Source: Streptomyces sp. Ncost-T10-10d | Lineage (GTDB): Bacteria; Actinomycetota; Actinomycetes; Streptomycetales; Streptomycetaceae | Direction: 5' to 3' | Assembly (NCBI RefSeq): GCF_900091955.1 | Contig: NZ_FMDF01000048.1 | Location: 1-59,071, forward strand | DNA: 59,071 bases | In this document: positions 8,033-16,916 of the stretch, one piece after another | How the letters are laid out: each line of letters opens with the position of its first letter | Position numbering within the stretch: position 1 is the stretch's first letter | The notes under the pieces: model-generated | The model's input: only the letters and a program-made list of their open reading frames with translations | Told to the model about the DNA's origin: nothing | Databases searched by the model: none | Program-made: the position numbers and the translations under genes

Positions 8033-9139
8033 GTGACGGCGCGGACGGAGACGGGCTCATCGGCCGGTGCGACGGGTACGCCGGGGCCGTTCGTGCTCGG
8101 CGTGGACTCGGGTGGCTCCGGGTTGCGGGTGGCGCTGGGCAGCGTCGGCATGTCCGCCCCGGTGGGCACGACTGTCTGCGCCGAGCCGGTGCGCACCGGA
8201 CCTGCCGGGATCGATGCGGGTCATCTGCTGGAGCAACTGCTGCCCGCCGCCCGCCGGCTGTTGGAGCGGCACGGCAGCGGTGACCGCACCGGGATCGCCG
8301 CCGTGGCGATCGGCGCCGCCGGTATGGCGACGCTCGGCGGACAGTTGCGCGCCGAACTGCCTTCGGCCCTGGAAGGCGCGCTCGGGATGCGCCGGCTGGC
8401 TCTCGCCGCCGACGCGGTGACCGCCTACGCGGGGGCGGTCGGTCAGCGCCCGGGGGCGGTCGTCGCGGGCGGCACCGGCCTGATCGCACTGGGTACGGAT
8501 CTGACGAGCTGGCGCCGGGCCGACGGCTGGGGTCATCTGCTGGGTGACAGCGGCGGCGGCGCCTGGATCGGGCGGGCCGGGCTCGATGCCGCCATGCGAG
8601 CGCATGACGGACGGCGCGGTGGGTCCGCCGCACTGCTGGCCCGGCTGGAGGCGGTGTTCGGGCCGGCGCCGGAGCTGCCGGGACTGCTGTATCCGCGCAC
8701 CGACCGGCCTGCCGTGCTGGCCTCGTTCGCGCCCGAGGTCGCCGCGTGCGCCGGGCATGATCCGGTCGCCGCGGGCATTCTGCGCGAGGCCGCCGTACAT
8801 ATCGCGGAGGCGGCCGCGGCGGTGTGTCCGAAGGCCGGGGCCGACGACGAACCGTGCGAAGTGGCCCTGACGGGCGGCTTGTTCCGGATGGGCGATCCAC
8901 TGCTCGTACCATTGCGGGAGGAGTTGTCCCGGCAGCTCCCGCAGGCACGGACGGTCCCCGGTTCGGGTGATCCGCTGACCGGTGCGCTGTCCATCGCTCA
9001 GGCGTTGGCCGCCGGGGATCTGCGACTGCCCCTCCATCCGACACTGCTCTGCGTACCCGGTCACGGGCCCGAGCAGGAGCCCGGCCCAGATCTTCAGCAC
9101 CCTCCTGGGTGCCGACAGAGCAGGACAGTCGACCGGTAA
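8033..9139 (+). CDS. BadF/BadG/BcrA/BcrD-type ATPase, N-acetylglucosamine kinase-like
   Basis: The GTG at 8033 is chosen because GGAGG lies five bases upstream and the ASKHA phosphate-binding loop FVLGVDSGGSGLRVAL follows about 20 residues in. The protein is 368 residues. Further motifs are VVAGGTGLIALG and GWGHLLGDSGGGAWIGR, both typical of NAGK-like members of the BadF family, and ALTGGLFRMG near the C-terminus. The likely reaction is ATP-dependent phosphorylation of an amino sugar such as N-acetylglucosamine. The last 35 residues (after LHPTLLCVPG) are low-complexity and not conserved. No sugar transporter is adjacent, so the substrate is inferred from family alone. Confidence 0.85.
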   Translation: MTARTETGSSAGATGTPGPFVLGVDSGGSGLRVALGSVGMSAPVGTTVCAEPVRTGPAGIDAGHLLEQLLPAARRLLERHGSGDRTGIAAVAIGAAGMATLGGQLRAELPSALEGALGMRRLALAADAVTAYAGAVGQRPGAVVAGGTGLIALGTDLTSWRRADGWGHLLGDSGGGAWIGRAGLDAAMRAHDGRRGGSAALLARLEAVFGPAPELPGLLYPRTDRPAVLASFAPEVAACAGHDPVAAGILREAAVHIAEAAAAVCPKAGADDEPCEVALTGGLFRMGDPLLVPLREELSRQLPQARTVPGSGDPLTGALSIAQALAAGDLRLPLHPTLLCVPGHGPEQEPGPDLQHPPGCRQSRTVDR

Positions 9140-9227
9140 GCCTCTCATCGGATAAAAGCGGACAGATAACGCCCGGCCGGGCCCTCCCCGAACAGAGGGG
9201 CACCCAAAACCAGTAGCATGCGGCGCC

Positions 9228-10151
9228 ATGAGCACCCCCACTGGGCCCGCTTCCGGCCTGCCTGTACGAATGCCGCGACCTCGCCAGTCCGGACGGCACC
9301 GCCGCCCGGAGCCCGTGGTCGCACCTGAGGGCGCTGCCGCGCTCGTTCTCGCCGTTCCCGGTACCCCCTCTTCGGCCACGCGCAGCCTGGCCGAAGAGGT
9401 GATCAGCATCGCCCGTTCCGAGCTGCCCGGCCTCAATGCCCGGATCGGCTACCTCGACGGCGACGATGCCGAGTACCCGAAGCTCTCGTCCGTACTCACC
9501 CACAGCGCCGCCGAGCGCATCGCGCGCTTCGAGCAGGCACAGGCCGCGGGCCGCGAGGTCGCCGAGCCCGAGGGTCCGTCCGCCGTCGTGGTGCCGCTGC
9601 TCGCGGGGCCGGACAGCGCCCTCATCCGGCGGATACGGCAGGCCGTGATGGACAGCGGTACGCAGGTCGAGCTGACCGATGTGCTCGGCCCGCACCCGCT
9701 GCTCGCCGAAGCGCTGCACGTACGCCTCTCCGAGGCCGGTCTGGCCCGCGCCGACCGTGCCAGGCTCTTCACGGTGGCCACGGCTGCCGACGGCATCGTG
9801 CTGGCCACGGTGGGTGGCGAGGAGGCCGTGCAGGCCGCCGGGATCACCGGCATGCTGCTGGCCGCCCGGCTCGCGGTGCCGGTGATGGCCGCCGCACTCG
9901 ACGTGGAGGGTTCCGTCGCGTCGATCGCGGAGCAGCTCACGGACTCCGGCTCGGTACAGCTCGCGCTGGCTCCGTACCTCGTCGGCCCCGAGGTGGCCGA
10001 CGGACTCCTGGATGCCGCCGCGAAGGAGGCGGGCTGCGCAACGGCCGAGCCGCTCGGCGCGTATCCGGCGATCGGCAAGCTCGTGCTGTCGCTGTACGCG
10101 ACGGCGCTCGGTATCACGCCGACGACCTCGCAGGGTGCTCAGGCTCACTGA
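9228..10151 (+). CDS. sirohydrochlorin chelatase-like (CbiX family) protein
   Basis: The 307-residue protein resembles actinobacterial CbiX/SirB-like proteins: two repeats of a chelatase-type alpha/beta fold, with SAVVVPLLAGPDSALIRRI in the first half and LALAPYLVGPEVADGL followed by AGCATAEPLGAYPAIGKLVL in the second. The metal-binding histidine normally found after the first strand (xGHG) is not visible; the equivalent stretch reads LVLAVPGTPSSA, so catalytic activity in siroheme or cobalamin synthesis is doubtful. The first 35 residues are basic and disordered. No other tetrapyrrole gene is nearby. It is followed by a strong terminator. Confidence 0.6.
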   Translation: MSTPTGPASGLPVRMPRPRQSGRHRRPEPVVAPEGAAALVLAVPGTPSSATRSLAEEVISIARSELPGLNARIGYLDGDDAEYPKLSSVLTHSAAERIARFEQAQAAGREVAEPEGPSAVVVPLLAGPDSALIRRIRQAVMDSGTQVELTDVLGPHPLLAEALHVRLSEAGLARADRARLFTVATAADGIVLATVGGEEAVQAAGITGMLLAARLAVPVMAAALDVEGSVASIAEQLTDSGSVQLALAPYLVGPEVADGLLDAAAKEAGCATAEPLGAYPAIGKLVLSLYATALGITPTTSQGAQAH

Positions 10152-10190
10152 CGCGGTGCCGGGTACGTCCGGCAGCGGTCCGGCATCGAT

Positions 10191-10226
10191 CGCCGGGCGG
10201 GCTCGATCCTTCCGGCCCGCCCGGCG
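10191..10226. terminator. bidirectional terminator
   Basis: A perfect 12-bp stem (10191-10202 with 10215-10226, 12-base loop) lies between the convergent chelatase-like gene and the lactonase gene. Confidence 0.75.
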
Positions 10227-10249
10227 ATTCGGCTGTGCATGGCGTGATG

Positions 10250-11335
10250 TCAGGCGAAGATCACGCAGGATGCGGCAGGGGCTTCCAGCGAGCCCGTGCG
10301 GCGCGGGATGCCGGTCGCCGGGTCGACGGCGAACCAGCTGACATTCCCGGACCGCTCATTGGCCGCGTACAGCCATCGACCGGTGGGGTCGAGCGCGAGA
10401 TCGCGCGGCCAGTGCCCGCCGCAGCCCACGGTCGTGACCGGCGTCGCCTTCTCGCCCGTTCCGTCGAGCGCGAGCACGGAGATGCTGTCGTGCCCCCGGT
10501 TGGCCGTCCAGAGGAACCGTCCGTCGTGCGAGACGACCACCTCGGACGGGTAGGTCGCCGTGTCCCCGCCACGTACCGATTCCTCGGGCAGGACGGATGT
10601 CTCAGCCACCGGTTCCAGGACCCCCGCGGCGGCGTCCCATCTGCATAGGGTGACGGTCGGTTCGAGTTCGTTCAGGACGTAGGCGTGGCTGCCCGCGGGG
10701 TGGAAGGCCAGGTGGCGCGGACCCGTGCCCGGCCGCAGGGCTGTCTCGCCGTGCAGCCGCAACGCCCCGGTGGCCGTGTCGAGCGCGCAGATCCGTATGG
10801 AGTCGGTTCCGAGGTCCACGCTGAGCACCCAGTTCCCCGACGGGTCCGGCAGCACCTGGTGTGCGTGCGGGCCCCGCTGACGGTCGGCGTTGGGACCGCT
10901 GCCCTCGTGCCTGAGCACGGTGGTGACGGCGCCGAGGAAACCGTCCTCCCGCACGGACAGAGCGGTGACACTGCCGGAGCCGTAATTGGCGGTGAGCAGA
11001 TGACCGCCCGCGAGCGCGAGATGGGTCGGACCATCGCCGTCCACCGGCCGGAGCTCGCCGACCGGCTGCGGCACATCGCCGGTGATGTCGAGTGCGGCGG
11101 CCGCACCGTGCTCGGTCTCGCTGACCGTGTAGAGCACCCTGCCACCCGGACCCGGGCCGTGGCCCACGACGAGATACGAGGGATCGGGAACGCTGTCCGT
11201 CGAGCCGAGGACGGTCAGGTCCCCGGTCTCCTGATCCATGGCGGCGGCGGTGATTCCCCGCCCGCCCGCCGAGGTGAACGACCCGATGAATACCCGCCCC
11301 GCGCCGTTGTCGCTGCCCACCGCACTGCTCGTCAC
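10250..11335 (-). CDS. lactonase family protein (seven-bladed propeller, Pgl-like)
   Basis: The 361-residue protein belongs to the lactonase family PF10282, which includes 6-phosphogluconolactonase YbhE. It opens with RVFIGSFTSAGGRGI and has repeated blade motifs: PSYLVVGHGPG, GPTHLALAGGHLLTANYGSGSV, GPHAHQVLPDPSGNWVLSVD, GPRHLAFHPAGSHAYVLNE, YPSEVVVSHDGRFLWTANRG and WPRDLALDPTGRWLYAANE. These match cyclic enzymes that hydrolyse sugar lactones. No signal peptide is seen. The start is GTG with GAGGGG upstream. Whether the substrate is 6-phosphogluconolactone or another lactone cannot be decided; no pentose-phosphate gene is adjacent. Confidence 0.88.
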   Translation of the reverse strand: MTSSAVGSDNGAGRVFIGSFTSAGGRGITAAAMDQETGDLTVLGSTDSVPDPSYLVVGHGPGPGGRVLYTVSETEHGAAAALDITGDVPQPVGELRPVDGDGPTHLALAGGHLLTANYGSGSVTALSVREDGFLGAVTTVLRHEGSGPNADRQRGPHAHQVLPDPSGNWVLSVDLGTDSIRICALDTATGALRLHGETALRPGTGPRHLAFHPAGSHAYVLNELEPTVTLCRWDAAAGVLEPVAETSVLPEESVRGGDTATYPSEVVVSHDGRFLWTANRGHDSISVLALDGTGEKATPVTTVGCGGHWPRDLALDPTGRWLYAANERSGNVSWFAVDPATGIPRRTGSLEAPAASCVIFA

Positions 11336-11464
11336 CGCACTGCCCCTCTCCGCCGACTGAGCACGACCGTTCGTACCGTCGTGATCTTCCCGGGCGACGG
11401 TAGCAGTCGGCCCATCGAGGTCTAGACCAAGGCCTCGGTTACCGGTCGGCTCCGCAGGGGCCCT

Positions 11465-12970
11465 TCACACACCGATCAACGGGGCGCGCGGATCGCTGTG
11501 CAGCGGGGCGGCGAGCTCGGCGAGTGCCCGCTCCAGACCGTGCAGGTGGGCGAGCGCGGGCTCTGCGACGGTCTGGTGGGGCGGGATGTTCGGCACGCCC
11601 GCCCGCTGCGGCAGATCCGGTGCCGTCAGCGCCTCCACGGATGCTTCGACGCGCCAGCAGGCAGCAGCGAGGCGGGCGTCCTGGGACGCTTCCGGGTCCG
11701 CGGCGACGGAGGCCAGTCCGCGCACCTCGCGCGCGCAGGTGTCCAGCAGAGCGAGCACCTGTCCTGCGCGGGCCTTTCGGGCGCGCAGTGGGCTCAGCGG
11801 ATGCACCAGCGGAGCCAGAGACATCCGCACCCGTCCGAGGAGCGCCTCCAGCTCGGCGATTCGGGGCGCCGGGTCGGCGGTCGTCGAACCGGAGAGCCGC
11901 GCCGCGGCTTCCGCGGTACAGGCGTGCACACAGCGCAGGGCCCGCTGGATCCATGCGTCGGTCGTGGCGTGTGTGGTGACCGGCAGCACGAGGAGCACCG
12001 CGAGCATCGCACCGAGCGCTCCGGCACCGGTCTCGGTGAGCCGCAGCATGAGCAGCGCCGGATCCAGCACGCCGAGGAGTCCGTAGAGCGTCCCCGCCAT
12101 CACCGTCACGGAGAACACCATCCAGGTGTACGAGACCGCGGCGGTGTAGAAGATCCCGAAGACGCTGATCGCGACGACGACCGCGCTGGGCACGGCGGCA
12201 CCGTGCAGCGGGACGACGACGGCCAGGCCGATGGGCATGCCGATCAGGGTTCCCAGGACCCTGCGGAAGCCACGTACCAGCGTCTCGCCGCGCGAGGCGG
12301 TGTTCACGAAGACCCACCATGTGGCGCCCACAGCCCAGTACCAGCGCTGCTCGGAGAGGAGCAGCCCCGCCGCGAGCGCGATCGCTCCGCCGACGGTCGC
12401 CTGAATCGCCTGGCGCGTGGTCGCGCGGGCCAGCCCCTTGCCCGCCGCCGACGTGGGTACGGCGGCGGCGGTCAGCCGACGCTCGTAGCACCACAGCCCG
12501 AAGCGGACGGTCGACGAGGCGAGCAGCGAGAGGGCGACCGCGGAGTACAGCTCGGGCAACTGCCCGGGCAGGGTGTGGAGAAACTGCGTGGTGAAGAAGG
12601 CCATGAAGGCGAACACGCCCAGCGAGTGGCCGCGTGGGCCCCATCGTCGGGCGTACACGCCCAGGCCCATGACCGCGAGGAAGGCCACGTCCCGTGCCAA
12701 CGGATGATCGTGAAGCCCTGCGGCGAGGGCGAGCACCGGAAAACCGACGGCAGGCAGCAGGGCGGTGGTGATCGCCTGATCGCGCACCGTGGCGTCCAGC
12801 ACCGTGAACAGGGCCAGCAGAGCGGCAAGCCCGCCGGTCACGGCCGCGACGAGCGAGTGACCGGCCAGACCGCACACCACGACGGCCAGGCCGATGCCGA
12901 GGACGGCCCGGAGACCGCTGCGCAGCCGCAGTCGGCCCGGGTCCGGGGAAACGAACATCCTCTTCAGCAC
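11465..12970 (-). CDS. FUSC family membrane transporter
   Basis: The GTG at 12970 is chosen because GGGAG lies six bases upstream and the conserved region starts soon after; the frame itself runs 94 codons further back. The 501-residue protein has two groups of hydrophobic helices (about residues 20-160 and 195-330), in the arrangement of fusaric-acid-resistance/aromatic acid exporter proteins, including the RGETLVRGFRRVLGTLIGMPIG block typical of FUSC_2. A soluble C-terminal helical part follows (residues 335-501). It probably exports an aromatic or other weak acid. The upstream region 13102-13157 carries the same bipartite element that precedes the AsnC-family gene at 16917, so control by that regulator is likely. 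Confidence 0.85.
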   Translation of the reverse strand: MLKRMFVSPDPGRLRLRSGLRAVLGIGLAVVVCGLAGHSLVAAVTGGLAALLALFTVLDATVRDQAITTALLPAVGFPVLALAAGLHDHPLARDVAFLAVMGLGVYARRWGPRGHSLGVFAFMAFFTTQFLHTLPGQLPELYSAVALSLLASSTVRFGLWCYERRLTAAAVPTSAAGKGLARATTRQAIQATVGGAIALAAGLLLSEQRWYWAVGATWWVFVNTASRGETLVRGFRRVLGTLIGMPIGLAVVVPLHGAAVPSAVVVAISVFGIFYTAAVSYTWMVFSVTVMAGTLYGLLGVLDPALLMLRLTETGAGALGAMLAVLLVLPVTTHATTDAWIQRALRCVHACTAEAAARLSGSTTADPAPRIAELEALLGRVRMSLAPLVHPLSPLRARKARAGQVLALLDTCAREVRGLASVAADPEASQDARLAAACWRVEASVEALTAPDLPQRAGVPNIPPHQTVAEPALAHLHGLERALAELAAPLHSDPRAPLIGV

Positions 12971-13101
12971 GGCATGCTCCCGCTTCGGCACACCGGCCCT
13001 GCACACCGGCATGAAAAAGGCGCCGCGGGGATCCGCAGCGCCATCGACGGGTACATCACAACATCTCTGAGGCCCATGGCTCAAACGAGAGGGTAACCAT
13101 T

Positions 13102-13157
13102 GGGCCATTGGCCCAGCCATGAACCGTTGATGTGCACCATGGGTAGGCCAACGGACC
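13102..13157. promoter_or_regulatory. bipartite AsnC-type element upstream of the FUSC gene
   Basis: GGGCCATTGG (13102-13111) and CCAACGGACC (13148-13157) are separated by 36 bases. The two halves are imperfect inverted repeats of each other (eight of ten positions). The same two 10-mers with the same 36-base spacing occur at 16861-16916. TGGGCCA-T-TGGCCCA around the first half is itself a perfect palindrome. Confidence 0.75.
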
Positions 13158-13248
13158 GAAATGGGGCCGAACGCCGTACGCGGCACCCGGTACCCGGGTG
13201 GCCGTCGCGTGGCCGAATGTCCCATGCCGCCCCGACAGGGGCGGGAAG

Positions 13249-14526
13249 TCATCGGTGATGGGCAGGGGGCTGTGCGGGCAGTGTCGCAGTCACTTCGTAG
13301 CCGCCGTCAGGGGTGGCCCCGGTGGCGAGTTCACCTCCCAGCATCGCGGTGCGCTCGCGCATGCCGAGCAGACCGTGGCCCGCGCCGGCCGAGGGCGGGG
13401 CGGCCCGTTCCGGCGGGGTGTTGGTGACCCGGATCGTGACGGCCGACGGGTGGTGGCCGATCTCCACCCGCACCTTTGCGCCCGGTGCGTAACGCATCGC
13501 GTTGCTGAGCGCCTCCTGCACGATGCGGAACGCCGACAGCTCGACGCCCGGCGACAGCGGATGCGGCTCCCCGGCGGTCTCGGCGGTGACCGAGAGCCCG
13601 GCGCCGCGCGCGTTGTCGATCAGATCGTCCAGCCGGTCGAGGGTGGGCTGCGGGGCGTACCTGGCCGCCTGCGGCAGAGGGTCCTCGGAGCGCAGTACGC
13701 CGAGCACCCGGCGCAGTTCGGTGAGCGCGTCGACCGCGTTCTCGCGGATGCCCGCGAGGTTCTCCTTGAGCTCGTCGGACGGATTCTCGACCAGGTGCGG
13801 AGCGACCTGCGCCTGGATGGAAATGACCGACATGTGGTGGGCGACCACATCGTGCAGTTCGCGCGCGATCCGGTTGCGCTCCTCCAGAAGTGTGCGCCGG
13901 GAGCGCTCCTCGGCGGTGAGTTCCTCCTGTGCGACCAGCTGGGTACGCGCCACCCCGATGCCACGCAGCGCGGCACCGACCACCACGGCGACGACGAGAA
14001 CCGCGACCGCGAGGTGGACGTCGTTGGTCCGGTGCCACGGGGCGGCCACGCCGCAGGCAAGTCCCACCACGACACTGATCGTCAGCGTCTCGGCGGCGAT
14101 CCGGGGCCGGACCCGCAGTGCCAGCAGGAACAGCACCCCGGCCTGCAGCGCGATCCCGGCTCCGCTCCAGGGGAACATCATGCCGCCGGGACCGGAGGCC
14201 TTGGCGAAGGGGGTGATCACGACCGTGACGAGCATCGACACCCACCAGGCCGGGATGGGGCGGAACAGCGCGACGACGATCGCGGGCGACTGGATCCCGG
14301 CGACCAGAATGCCCAGCTGTATGCCCATCCCGTACCCGAAGGCGTACTGGTTCGTGTTGAAGATGAGAATGCCCACCGCGAACATCGCCAACGGCACCAC
14401 GAGAGCCGGCCGCCACTCCAGCCAGCGCGGCCGCCGCGCATACGAGGTCGGGTCGGCCGCCGACGTCACCAGATCTTCGCGCAGGGTGCGGGGCAACGCC
14501 CGTAGGACCTCCGCCGACCGCCTCAC
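13249..14526 (-). CDS. sensor histidine kinase (NarL/DesK type)
   Basis: The 425-residue protein has hydrophobic segments in its N-terminal half (about residues 35-190), a HisKA_3 dimerisation helix with the phospho-acceptor His225 in ARELHDVVAHHMSVISIQAQV (N-terminal part shown by IARELHD), and a HATPase domain: N box FRIVQEALSNAMRYAP and G box GHGLLGMRERTAMLGG. The GTG at 14526 has GGGGGG five bases upstream; an ATG one codon earlier is too close to it. It lies 28 bases after the acyltransferase gene in one operon. A kinase of this type nearly always has a NarL-type regulator directly downstream, but none is present here; the next gene is the FUSC transporter. A response regulator beside a paralogous kinase remnant lies at 38691-39362. 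Confidence 0.92.
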   Translation of the reverse strand: MRRSAEVLRALPRTLREDLVTSAADPTSYARRPRWLEWRPALVVPLAMFAVGILIFNTNQYAFGYGMGIQLGILVAGIQSPAIVVALFRPIPAWWVSMLVTVVITPFAKASGPGGMMFPWSGAGIALQAGVLFLLALRVRPRIAAETLTISVVVGLACGVAAPWHRTNDVHLAVAVLVVAVVVGAALRGIGVARTQLVAQEELTAEERSRRTLLEERNRIARELHDVVAHHMSVISIQAQVAPHLVENPSDELKENLAGIRENAVDALTELRRVLGVLRSEDPLPQAARYAPQPTLDRLDDLIDNARGAGLSVTAETAGEPHPLSPGVELSAFRIVQEALSNAMRYAPGAKVRVEIGHHPSAVTIRVTNTPPERAAPPSAGAGHGLLGMRERTAMLGGELATGATPDGGYEVTATLPAQPPAHHR

Positions 14527-14554
14527 CATGTCCCCCCGCTTCACGGAACTCACC

Positions 14555-15718
14555 CTAAGCGCGCCGCACCCCCGCCGACCGGGCGGGACGCCCCTTGCGG
14601 ACGACCACGCTCTTCCTTCGCGGCCGCCCCTGCTCGTAACCACGGAACGCCCCCCAGCAGATCAGCAGCGCCACGGCGAACACGGGCAGCCAGGACAGCC
14701 GGGCGAGAACCCAGCCGGAGGCATCGGGGACGGTGTGCAGGCCCGGCAGGGTCCCGCCCGCCAACAGGCCGGTCGCGGTGACCGCGATCATCGCGGTCTG
14801 GTGCCACAGGAAAATCGTCATCGCGGAGAGGTTCACCATCGCCACCACCGCCCAGACGGCCGGGCGTTGCAGCACTCGGCGCAGCGGACCGAGCAGCAGC
14901 AGTGCCGCTCCGCACTGCGCGAGGCCGAAGGTGACCACGGCGAGGGTCGGCGGGTCGAGGTTGGAGATCGCCAGGCCCGGTACCCCGACCATGGCTGCCG
15001 GGTAGCCGGCCCAGAGGATGAGTCCGGCGGTGGCGGCGGCTCCGCCGAGCAGCAGCGTCCAGCCGGTCCTGCGACTGTGCAGTTCGCCCCGTGCCCAGGC
15101 CGCGCCCAGGCAGTACGGAACCAGCCAGCCGGCAACCACGTTGACCGAGGTGAACGCGCCGGGCTCGTCCAGGCCGAACCGGTAGAGGTCGGTGATCAGC
15201 ACGACGGCGAACGGCCACAGCGGATGCAGCTTCGCCACCAGCGGGGTCGCTGCCGTCAGCGCCGCGAAGACCGTCAGGAACCAGAGCGGGGACCACACGA
15301 GCTTGCACAGCGCGCGCACGGTGTCCTGGTCCGCCCCGGAGGCGAGCATCGTGCACGCCGCAATGGTCCATACGACCAGCACGACGACCACCGGCCGCAG
15401 CAGCCGGGTCATCCGCGTACGGAGCCACCGGACGTAGTTCTCGCCACGGGCGCGGGCGGCGGCGTAACTCTTCGCGCCGACCTGTCCGCCGACCAGGAAG
15501 AAGACGGCAAGAGTCTGGAACACCCAGGAGACCGGGGTGAATTGAGGCATGTACTGGAGTGGGCTGGAGCCGTGGATGGTGCCGCTGTCGACGACCAGTG
15601 CGGTCACCAGCCAGTGGCCGAGAACCACGCCGAGGATGGCGATGGCGCGCAGGGCGTCGATCGCGCGGTCACGGTCGGCAGGAGTGGCGGAGTCCATCCG
15701 CCGGACGAAGTCACGCAT
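14555..15718 (-). CDS. acyltransferase 3 family membrane protein
   Basis: The 387-residue integral membrane protein has about ten hydrophobic helices and the family signature RAIDALRAIAILGVVLGHW near the N-terminus, where the histidine is the expected catalytic residue, and FFLVGGQVGAKSY soon after. Members (OafA/YrhL-like) O-acylate extracellular sugars, antibiotics or cell-wall polymers using acyl groups carried across the membrane. The ATG has GGGAG at correct spacing and overlaps the end of the upstream hydrolase gene by 8 bases, so the two are translationally coupled. The basic tail (RPRRKSVVVRKGRPARS) should be cytoplasmic. Confidence 0.9.
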   Translation of the reverse strand: MRDFVRRMDSATPADRDRAIDALRAIAILGVVLGHWLVTALVVDSGTIHGSSPLQYMPQFTPVSWVFQTLAVFFLVGGQVGAKSYAAARARGENYVRWLRTRMTRLLRPVVVVLVVWTIAACTMLASGADQDTVRALCKLVWSPLWFLTVFAALTAATPLVAKLHPLWPFAVVLITDLYRFGLDEPGAFTSVNVVAGWLVPYCLGAAWARGELHSRRTGWTLLLGGAAATAGLILWAGYPAAMVGVPGLAISNLDPPTLAVVTFGLAQCGAALLLLGPLRRVLQRPAVWAVVAMVNLSAMTIFLWHQTAMIAVTATGLLAGGTLPGLHTVPDASGWVLARLSWLPVFAVALLICWGAFRGYEQGRPRRKSVVVRKGRPARSAGVRRA

Positions 15719-16688
15719 GGCGCTCTCCCGGGAGCTCTGCGGACACTGCCGTTCCGGCCACGATCCGGGCGATGTTCTTCAGCGGTAGGGAACCGGGCTT
15801 CAGGTAGTCGCTGTGACCGCCGTCGCCCGCCGCGAAGATCTCGGCGCCGAACTCGGGCGAGACCGGGTCCGTCGCGAACCCGATTTCCGTAAAAGGCAGT
15901 TGGAGCTTCATGTGCGGCACATCGGCGATCCAGTCGTCGCTGCCACGGCCCGCCCAGACGGTGGCCGGGGTGTGCAGGTCGGCGACGTTTCCGTAGCCGG
16001 TTCCGGGGCTTCCGCACAGGATGATGTCCGCGACCCGCAGTCCGCGCGCGGCGCCGGCACAGACGACGGAGCCGTAGGAGTGGCAGACGAGGGAGGTCTG
16101 GACCGCAGGTTTCAGTCTTCTCAACTCGCCTATGAAGTAGCGCAGTTCGGGGGCCGCTTCGTCGGCCCGCCCCGAGGTCACCGACGTCGGGCTCACCGTC
16201 GTCGGCGTCTCGTATCCGAGCCAGGCGACGACGGCCGACCGCTCGCCCAACTCGCTGTGGAGTGCCGACGCGCCGTTGCGCAGCCGCCAGTAGTGGTCGA
16301 CGCCGATGCCCGCGCCGGGGACCAGCACCGCGATCCGTTCGGCGTGGGACAGGTCGCCGATGATCTCGACGCTGCGGCCCCCGTCACGGCCGTCGAAGGA
16401 GAGGAAGCGGCGTACGGGATCGGCCATGACGTGCAGCGCGGCAGCCCGCTTCCGGTCGCCGTGGTCGGCGGCTGCCCGCTCGGCCGCCCCGATGTCGGCA
16501 CGGGTCGCGGCGTACCGCGCGGCGAGGGCCTCGGGGGCAGCGCTGCGCAGCGGACCCCGGACGGTCGGAGCCGGTGCCGGTACGGCCGCGGGGCCGGCCA
16601 CCGCCGCTGTGGGCACGGCCACCGAGGCGGCCACCAGCGCGGCGAGCAGGCCACGGCGCAGGCGGCCTCTGTGCGGATGGGACGACAT
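15711..16688 (-). CDS. secreted alpha/beta hydrolase, DUF1023 family
   Basis: The 325-residue protein starts with a Sec signal peptide (RGRLRRGLLAALVAASVAVP, cleavage probably near AVAGPAA at residues 30-35). The mature part is an alpha/beta hydrolase of the DUF1023 type: oxyanion segment VLVPGAGIGVDHYW, nucleophile elbow CHSYGSVV with Ser204, acid residue probably in GRGSDDWI, and the catalytic histidine in GGHSDYL. Substrates of this family are unknown; ester or acyl-chain hydrolysis is likely. It is the first gene of an operon with the membrane acyltransferase and a histidine kinase, which suggests remodelling or removal of the acyl groups that the second gene adds; this is inference. Confidence 0.88.
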   Translation of the reverse strand: MSSHPHRGRLRRGLLAALVAASVAVPTAAVAGPAAVPAPAPTVRGPLRSAAPEALAARYAATRADIGAAERAAADHGDRKRAAALHVMADPVRRFLSFDGRDGGRSVEIIGDLSHAERIAVLVPGAGIGVDHYWRLRNGASALHSELGERSAVVAWLGYETPTTVSPTSVTSGRADEAAPELRYFIGELRRLKPAVQTSLVCHSYGSVVCAGAARGLRVADIILCGSPGTGYGNVADLHTPATVWAGRGSDDWIADVPHMKLQLPFTEIGFATDPVSPEFGAEIFAAGDGGHSDYLKPGSLPLKNIARIVAGTAVSAELPGERHA

Positions 16689-16860
16689 GGCAGGTTGTTC
16701 CTTCCGTACCGGATGGCTGTGCTGCTCGGGTACAGAAGCTATGGAGAGGGCCTTGTAGTCCGCGTCCCACCGGGGTGTGAACCTTTTTTGTAGCTCTGCA
16801 GGACTACGGGTATGAGATGCGGGTGAAAGTGCGTCGGATGGCTCCGGCGGGGCCGTTGCC

Positions 16861-16916
16861 GGGCCATTGGTACAGTCGCTGCCCGGATCGGCCTACCAGG
16901 AAGAGACCAACGGACC
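16861..16916. promoter_or_regulatory. bipartite AsnC-type element abutting the AsnC gene start
   Basis: GGGCCATTGG (16861-16870) and CCAACGGACC (16907-16916) are spaced by exactly 36 bases, identical to the pair upstream of the FUSC gene. The second half ends at the base before the ATG of the regulator, so occupancy would cover the ribosome binding site (AGGAAGAG) and should repress. It also lies in the divergent promoter region of the DUF1023 operon. Confidence 0.75.

Noticed and set aside
7977..10148. A 723-codon frame antisense to the kinase and chelatase-like genes
   Set aside because: Its composition is Arg- and Pro-rich with no motifs, and the plus-strand genes show family motifs and ribosome binding sites.
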